Below, one piece after another: positions 59,280-64,000 of a stretch of 64,000 bases of DNA (its first letter is position 1; each line of letters begins with the position of its first letter). Under the pieces are notes generated by a model. The model was not told where the DNA came from. It saw only the letters and a list, made by a program, of their open reading frames with translations, and did not search any database. The position numbers and the translations under genes were made by a program. The stretch is from NCBI RefSeq assembly GCF_003610255.1, contig NZ_RAPS01000001.1, positions 868,001 to 932,000 of the forward strand, read 5' to 3'. This DNA comes from Streptomyces sp. TLI_171 (GTDB lineage: Bacteria > Actinomycetota > Actinomycetes > Streptomycetales > Streptomycetaceae).

Positions 59280-60383
59280 ATGGCTTCCTCCCCCCGACCG
59301 CACTACCTGCAGTGGACGACCGTCGCCCCGGTGCTGGCGTTCCTGCTGCTCCTGGCGACCTGGCACCGCGACGTGCCGTGGCCGGTGGTGGCGCTGGTGG
59401 CGTGCTTCCTGGCGGTGTCGGTGGTGGCGGCCGTGCACCACGCGGAACTGATCGCCCATCGGGTCGGCGAACCCTACGGCTCCCTGGTTCTTGCGGTCGC
59501 CGTCACCATCATCGAGGTCGCCCTGATCGTCACGCTGATGGCCGACGGCGGCGACAAGAGCGCCGGCCTCGCCCGGGACACGGTGTTCGCCGCCGTGATG
59601 ATCACCTGCAACGGCATCCTCGGGCTGTCCATCCTGGTCGGCGCCCTGAAGTACCGGGTCGCCGTCTTCAACGCGGAGGGCACCGGCGCGGCGTTCGGCG
59701 CGATCGCCACCCTGGCGACGCTCAGCCTGGTGCTGCCGACCTTCACCACCTCGCAGCCGGGACCGCAGTTCTCCACCACCCAGCTGGTCTTCGCCGCCAC
59801 CGCCTCGCTCGTCATCTACGGGCTGTTCGTCTCGACCCTGACGGTCCGGCACCGCGACTACTTCCTGCCCGTCACTCCCGCCGGTGAGATCGTCGACCCG
59901 ACGGACGACCACTCCGAACCGCCCAGCAGGCGCGAGACCCTGATCAGCGTGGCCCTGCTGTCCGTCGCGCTGGTCTCGGTGGTCGGCCTCGCCAAGGGCG
60001 TCTCGCCCACCATCGAACGGGGGGTCGCCGCCGCCGACCTCCCCAACGCGGTGGTCGGCGTGGTCATCGCGCTGCTGGTGCTGCTCCCCGAGTCCATCGC
60101 CGCGGTCCGCGCCGCGGTCCGCAACCGCGTGCAGATCAGCCTCAACCTGGCCCTCGGCTCCGCCCTGGCCTCCATCGGCCTCACCATCCCCGCCGTGGCC
60201 ATCGCCTCCACCTGGCTCAGCGGCCCGCTGGAACTCGGCCTCGGCCCCAACCACATGATCCTGCTGGCCCTGACCGTCGCGGTCGGCACCCTCACCGTCA
60301 TCCCGAAGCGCGCCACCCCGCTGCAGGGCGGCGTCCACCTCGCCATCCTCGGGGCCTACCTGGTCCTGGCGGTGAGTCCGTGA
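59280..60383 (+). CDS. Calcium/sodium:proton antiporter (ChaA-like, CaCA family)
   Basis: A 367-aa membrane protein with about 11 helices. Both alpha repeats are visible: HHAELIAHRVGEPYGSLVLA followed by TIIEVALIVTLMADGG, and LLVLLPESIAAVRAAVRNRV followed by LNLALGSALASIGLTIPAVA; the acidic residues exchange cations. It should export Ca2+ (and perhaps Na+/K+) against protons. The start is ATG 59280 or ATG 59256; neither has a good ribosome-binding site, and homology begins after 59280. Confidence 0.88.
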   Translation: MASSPRPHYLQWTTVAPVLAFLLLLATWHRDVPWPVVALVACFLAVSVVAAVHHAELIAHRVGEPYGSLVLAVAVTIIEVALIVTLMADGGDKSAGLARDTVFAAVMITCNGILGLSILVGALKYRVAVFNAEGTGAAFGAIATLATLSLVLPTFTTSQPGPQFSTTQLVFAATASLVIYGLFVSTLTVRHRDYFLPVTPAGEIVDPTDDHSEPPSRRETLISVALLSVALVSVVGLAKGVSPTIERGVAAADLPNAVVGVVIALLVLLPESIAAVRAAVRNRVQISLNLALGSALASIGLTIPAVAIASTWLSGPLELGLGPNHMILLALTVAVGTLTVIPKRATPLQGGVHLAILGAYLVLAVSP

Positions 60384-60489
60384 CCCCCCGTCAGGGTCCG
60401 GCCGAAGTCACCTGCATGACCTGGACGTTCGGGGAAAGGCGGGGGGTGCGGCCGCGGACCGGTCGCACCGTTCGAGACGAGGAGGCTCC

Positions 60490-60750
60490 ATGTCCATCCT
60501 GTGGGCGATCATCGCCGGTCTGGTCATCGGACTGCTGGCGAAACTCGTGATTCCCGGCCGCCAGCCGATCCCGCTGTGGCTCACCATCCTGCTCGGCGTC
60601 GTCGGCGGGCTGATCGGCAACGCACTGGCCGGCGCCTTCGGCGTCGCGGACACCGACGGCATCGACTGGGTCCGGCACTTCTTCCAGATCGGAGCCGCCG
60701 CCCTGCTGATCCTGGTGGTCACCCCGCTGTGGTCGCGCCGCGGCGCCTGA
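60490..60750 (+). CDS. GlsB/YeaQ/YmgE family small membrane protein
   Basis: An 86-aa protein with three hydrophobic helices. The text SILWAIIAGLVIGLLAKLVI, then LLGVVGGLIGNALAG and a final AALLILVVTPLW matches the transglycosylase-associated/stress-response family in length and pattern. Function is unclear; members are often stress-induced. ATG at 60490 has GGAGG five bases upstream. A strong terminator follows 15 bases after the stop. Confidence 0.9.
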   Translation: MSILWAIIAGLVIGLLAKLVIPGRQPIPLWLTILLGVVGGLIGNALAGAFGVADTDGIDWVRHFFQIGAAALLILVVTPLWSRRGA

Positions 60751-60765
60751 CCCGCGGAAGGACAA

Positions 60766-60803
60766 CCGGAGGGGGTGTGCGCCCGGGCGCACACCCCCTC
60801 CGG
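60766..60803. terminator. Bidirectional terminator between glsB-like gene and glmS
   Basis: Perfect 19-bp arms, CCGGAGGGGGTGTGCGCCC and its complement, meeting at 60784/60785. It lies between two convergent genes. Confidence 0.85.
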
Positions 60804-60810
60804 CCGTGCC

Positions 60811-62652
60811 TCACTCCACCGTCACGCTCTTGGCGAGGTTGCGGGGCTTGTCGACGTCCCGGCCGAGGGCCACGGCCGCGTGGTAGGCCAGGAGTTGGAG
60901 CGGGACGTTGAGCAGCAGCGGGTCGAGTTCGGGCTCGCTCTTCGGGACGACCAGGCAGTGGTCGGCCAGGCGCGGCTCGATCGGGCGGTGGGCGACGGCC
61001 AGGACCCGGCCGGAGCGGGCCTTGATCTCACCGAGGGCGGTGAGGTTCTTGTCGAGCAGCTCGTCGTCGGGGACGAGGGCGACCGTGGGCAGCTCGGGGG
61101 AGATCAGCGCCAGCGGGCCGTGCTTCAACTCGCTCGCGGGGTAGGCCTCCGCGTGGATGTAGGAGATCTCCTTGAGCTTCTGCGCGCCCTCCCGGGCGAC
61201 CGGGTAGCCCCGGACCCGGCCGATGTACATCATGCCCTGGCTCCCGGCGTACTCGGCGGCCAGCGCCTCGATCTCCTTCTGCTGCCCGAGCACCTCCCGG
61301 ATCTGGTCGGGCAGCGCCTTGAGGGCGGCGACGATCCGGCGGCCGTCGGCGGGCGACAGGTCGTGGATCCGGCCGAAGTGCAGGGCGAGCAGCGCGAACG
61401 CGACCACCGTGGAGGTGAAGGCCTTGGTGGAGGCGACCGAGATCTCGGGGCCGGCGTGCAGGTAGATCCCGCCGTCGCACTCGCGGGCGATCGCCGAGCC
61501 GACCGTGTTCACCACGCCGAGCACCCGGCCGCCCTTGCGCTTGACCTCCTGGACGGCGGCCAGCGTGTCGTAGGTCTCGCCGGACTGGCTGACCGCCACG
61601 TACAGGGTGTCGGCCTCGATCACCGGGTTGCGGTAGCGGAACTCGGAGGCCGGCTCGGAGTGGGCGGGGATCCGGGCGAGCTCCTCGATCAGCTGGGCGC
61701 CCATCTCGCCGGCGTAGTACGCCGAGCCGCAGCCGAGGATCTTCACCCGGCGGATCTCGCGCAGCTCACGGGCGTCCAGGTTGAGGCCGCCCAGGTGGGC
61801 GGTGGCGAAGCGCTCGTCGAGCCGGCCGGACAGGGTCCGCTCGACCGCGCCCGGCTGCTCGTGGATCTCCTTGAGCAGGTAGTGCGCGAAGCCGCCGGTG
61901 TCGTAGCTGCCGATCTCCCAGTCGACGGTGGACGGCTGCCGGGTGACGGTGCGGGCGTCCTCGGTGAAGGTCCGGAAGCCGTCGGCGCGCACGGTGGCCA
62001 GCTCGCCGTCCTCCAGGTGCACCACCTGCCGGGTGTAGCGGACCAGGGCGGAGACGTCGGACGCGGCGAACATCTCCTTCTCGCCGATGCCCAGCACGAT
62101 CGGGCTGCCGTTGCGGGCCACCACGATCCGGTCGGCCTGCTCGGCGTCCAGCACGGCGATGCCGTAGGTGCCGACGACCAGCTTGAGCGCGGCCCGCACC
62201 GCGTCCTCCAGTTCGCCCCCGTCGGCGCGGTGCGCGGCGATCAGGTGGGCGAGCACCTCGGTGTCGGTCTCGGAGCGGAACTCCGCGCCGTCCGCGGTGA
62301 GCTTGGCGCGCAGCTCGTCGGCGTTCTCGATGATGCCGTTGTGCACCACCGCGATCCGGCCCGCGTTGTCCGTGTGCGGGTGCGCGTTCGCGTCGGACGG
62401 GACGCCGTGGGTGGCCCACCGGGTGTGGCCGATGCCGGTGCCGCCCTTGAACCGGGCCGGGACCGCCGCCGCCAGGTCGGCGACCCGGCCCTTGACCTTG
62501 CAGACCTTCAGCTTCGCCGGGGCCGACTTGGTCGCGGGCGCTATCACCGCGACGCCCGCCGAGTCGTACCCCCGGTACTCGAGGCGCTGCAGCCCCTCCA
62601 GCAGGAAGGGGGACGCGTCCTTGGGGCCGATGTAGGCCACGATTCCGCACAT
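60811..62652 (-). CDS. glmS: Glutamine--fructose-6-phosphate aminotransferase (isomerizing)
   Basis: A 613-aa protein. The class II glutaminase domain begins MCGIVAYIG with the catalytic Cys2 after Met removal, and LQRLEYRGYDSAGVA follows. Two SIS domains bind the sugar phosphate (GCGSAYYAGEMGAQLIEELA, VSQSGETYDTLAAVQEVKRK, and IGRVRGYPVAREGAQKLKEI). The C-terminus DKPRNLAKSVTVE is the conserved end. It makes glucosamine-6-phosphate for cell-wall synthesis. No glmS ribozyme-like leader was noticed in the 76 bases before the gene. It is convergent with the GlsB-like gene across a strong terminator. Confidence 0.98.
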   Translation of the reverse strand: MCGIVAYIGPKDASPFLLEGLQRLEYRGYDSAGVAVIAPATKSAPAKLKVCKVKGRVADLAAAVPARFKGGTGIGHTRWATHGVPSDANAHPHTDNAGRIAVVHNGIIENADELRAKLTADGAEFRSETDTEVLAHLIAAHRADGGELEDAVRAALKLVVGTYGIAVLDAEQADRIVVARNGSPIVLGIGEKEMFAASDVSALVRYTRQVVHLEDGELATVRADGFRTFTEDARTVTRQPSTVDWEIGSYDTGGFAHYLLKEIHEQPGAVERTLSGRLDERFATAHLGGLNLDARELREIRRVKILGCGSAYYAGEMGAQLIEELARIPAHSEPASEFRYRNPVIEADTLYVAVSQSGETYDTLAAVQEVKRKGGRVLGVVNTVGSAIARECDGGIYLHAGPEISVASTKAFTSTVVAFALLALHFGRIHDLSPADGRRIVAALKALPDQIREVLGQQKEIEALAAEYAGSQGMMYIGRVRGYPVAREGAQKLKEISYIHAEAYPASELKHGPLALISPELPTVALVPDDELLDKNLTALGEIKARSGRVLAVAHRPIEPRLADHCLVVPKSEPELDPLLLNVPLQLLAYHAAVALGRDVDKPRNLAKSVTVE

Positions 62653-62728
62653 GGGCGTGGACTCCTGATCTGTCGGGGTGGGAGCGGGTGGGAGCCGCGA
62701 GGGCCGGCCCGGCGGACCTGGCGGACCG

Positions 62729-63034
62729 TCAGCCGTAGACCATCCGGCGCAGCTGACGCACCGACAGCTGCGGCGCGGCCACCCGCCGGGCGGCCAGTTC
62801 GCCGCCGAGGCGGGTGAAGATCTGCTCGTTGGTCAGCCCTCGGGCCTGCAGCTCACCGTGGCGGCGGCGGACGTACTCCTCGGTGGACTCCGAGAAGTAC
62901 GCCAGCACCTCCGCGACGACCCGCGCGGCCTCCCCCGGGGCCAGGGGGGTGGTCCTGGCGAGGTGGGCGAGCAGGTCCTCATGAGGGTGCGGTGAGACAG
63001 GCACGGACGGGGAGCCTAGGCGTGAAGAGTTCAT
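62729..63034 (-). CDS. Conserved actinobacterial hypothetical protein
   Basis: A 101-aa soluble, helical protein: EAARVVAEVLAYFSESTEEY, VRRRHGELQARGLTNEQIFT, RLGGELAARRVAAPQLSVRQ. No catalytic motif is visible. Good codon usage and position just upstream of glmS on the same strand (76 bases away) support a real gene. ATG at 63034 has AGGA ten bases upstream; GTG 63004 is an alternative start. The 280 bases upstream to 63314 hold only a possible -10 box TATGAT (63154-63159, plus). Confidence 0.7.
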   Translation of the reverse strand: MNSSRLGSPSVPVSPHPHEDLLAHLARTTPLAPGEAARVVAEVLAYFSESTEEYVRRRHGELQARGLTNEQIFTRLGGELAARRVAAPQLSVRQLRRMVYG

Positions 63035-63314
63035 TTGCCAAAGATCCTGCCCGAATTCGGGCAGGCCGGCCAGTCGACGCGCGCCCGTGCAACCTTCCGC
63101 ACCCGTGCGGCGTACTAGAGGACGGTGGTCGCACAGGCGCTCGGGCGCGCACCTATGATGTGTGGCCGTCGTTGTAGAACGGTGTGCAGGCGGTGTTCGG
63201 GTGACGCGCCCGGGCAGCTACGCCTGTTGGCGGTGTCCCTGACCGGGTTTCCGGCGGTCACCCCGCAGGATGGGCCGCGTACTGTCCGTGTCGATCACAG
63301 GGGGACCGTCCGTC

Positions 63315-64000
63315 ATGCAACCGCGTGTGTTCGCCGTCGTCACCGCCGTCCTGCTGGCCGTACTCGGCCTCGGGTCGGTCCTGGTGACCGACTGGACGCC
63401 CAAGGCCGCCACCGCCGCCGTCGCACCCGCCGCGGGCAACGGCCGCCCCGGCGCCGTGCCGGCGAGCACCGCCGCGTCCCCCTCCCCCACCGGCGACCCC
63501 GCCGTGTGGACCCGCAGCACCCTGCGCAACAAGCTGATGAAGGAGATGGAGGACACCGACCCCGGTGTCGCCCTCGCCGACCTCGACAAGATCTCCAAGG
63601 ACAAGCCCTACACGGTGCGGTTCTGCCACCCCATCGCCCACGAGCTCGGGCACGCCGCGGTGCAGCGCTACCACCAGGACTTCCAGAAGGTGATCTCCTT
63701 CCCGCACGAGACCTGCGCGGCCGGCTACCTGCACGGCGCGGTCGAGGAGATGCTCGCCAACTCCAAGGACCCGCAGCACGACATCCTCTCGCTCTGCGCC
63801 CCCGCCAACACCGGGCCCTGCATCCATGGCGTCGGACACGGCATCATGTTCGTCACCAAGCAGGACATCCCCGCCGCGCGGGCGCTGTGCGACAAGTTCC
63901 CCAGCCAGAGCCGCCGGATCACCTGCTCCGAGGGCGTCTTCATGCAGCTGTTCGCCCCGGACGAGGAGGACGAGAAGGCCAAGGCCAACCTCCCCGCGGA
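63315..64000 (+). CDS. Secreted or membrane-anchored protein with HExxH motif (partial)
   Basis: At least 228 codons are present; the gene runs off the right edge. ATG at 63315 has GGGGGA eight bases upstream. The N-terminus is a signal peptide or anchor (VFAVVTAVLLAVLGLGSVLV), followed by a Pro/Ala/Ser-rich linker. The domain contains CHPIAHELGHAAVQRYHQ (HELGH fits the HExxH zinc motif, about residue 110), then ETCAAGYLHGAVEEML and CIHGVGHGIMFVTK, with several spaced cysteines that could form disulfides. It may be a zinc-dependent exported protein, but the family is not recognised and the many His-Gly pairs could equally bind haem or metal. Confidence 0.75.
   Translation, partial: MQPRVFAVVTAVLLAVLGLGSVLVTDWTPKAATAAVAPAAGNGRPGAVPASTAASPSPTGDPAVWTRSTLRNKLMKEMEDTDPGVALADLDKISKDKPYTVRFCHPIAHELGHAAVQRYHQDFQKVISFPHETCAAGYLHGAVEEMLANSKDPQHDILSLCAPANTGPCIHGVGHGIMFVTKQDIPAARALCDKFPSQSRRITCSEGVFMQLFAPDEEDEKAKANLPA

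Noticed and set aside
62653..62728. glmS ribozyme upstream of glmS
   Set aside because: The 76-base gap is too short and shows no fitting structure; glmS ribozymes are characteristic of Firmicutes.
1..64000. Insertion sequences or transposase genes
   Set aside because: No DDE transposase-like protein or paired terminal repeats were recognised anywhere in the window.

Overview
The window is high-GC actinobacterial chromosome, most like Streptomyces or Kitasatospora. Reasons: strong third-position G/C in nearly all genes, GTG/TTG starts, a SARP regulator, a SoxR box, DUF1918, DUF2637 and DUF6629 proteins, and an actinomycete integrative element. The genus cannot be fixed from sequence alone.

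Positions 1-10,350 hold one end of a RiPP (thiopeptide or goadsporin-like) biosynthetic cluster, all on the minus strand. Order of transcription: SARP regulator, Ocin-ThiF leader-binding protein, YcaO cyclodehydratase, SagB-type dehydrogenase, LanB glutamyl-transfer dehydratase, and the start of a LanB-C/thiopeptide-type protein that runs off the left edge. Most genes overlap by 4-8 bases. No precursor peptide is visible, so it should lie to the left. Positions 10,821-19,718 are ordinary chromosome: a GH1 beta-glucosidase, a BAAT-type hydrolase, a CorA Mg2+ transporter with a proline-rich leader ORF, a HEAT-repeat protein, an MFS pump with a divergent MmyB-type regulator, and an Asp/Glu racemase.

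Positions 19,989-45,620 are an integrated element of about 25.6 kb. It has split a chromosomal gene resembling a polymorphic-toxin immunity gene: the 3' part lies at 19,779-19,988 and the 5' part at 45,621-45,860, and the two reading frames join through one shared ATG codon. The ends carry the same 18-bp repeat (20,090 and 45,472), and the right end carries a 42-nt 3' fragment of tRNA-Thr. From left to right the element holds: a four-gene type III restriction-modification-like set (SNF2 helicase, DUF4391, Mod, Res); a minus-strand operon of a Cys-rich small protein, an HATPase, an APH-like kinase, a nucleotidyltransferase, a histidine phosphatase and a MetRS-like protein; divergently, an XRE regulator, an HFCD flavoprotein and a NUDIX protein; and a mobilisation/replication/integration block (relaxase, MobC, DUF2637, iteron-like repeats, DUF3631 ATPase, excisionase, XRE, integrase). 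No FtsK-like TraB is present. The integrase has lost its catalytic tyrosine segment by an apparent 20-nt deletion, so the element is probably stranded.

Positions 45,853-64,000 return to chromosome: DUF6011-like protein, CbiZ, TetR, DUF1918, DedA, PIG-L deacetylase, F420-dependent oxidoreductase, a secreted family 8 polysaccharide lyase behind three LacI-type operators, ferredoxin/SoxR with a SoxR box, MarR/VOC, DUF6629, an HxlR-peroxiredoxin fusion divergent from an MFS pump, a lipoprotein polysaccharide deacetylase, a CaCA antiporter, a GlsB/YeaQ protein, GlmS, a small conserved protein, and the start of a secreted protein with an HExxH motif. Several regulators sit beside well-formed palindromes that look like their own operators.
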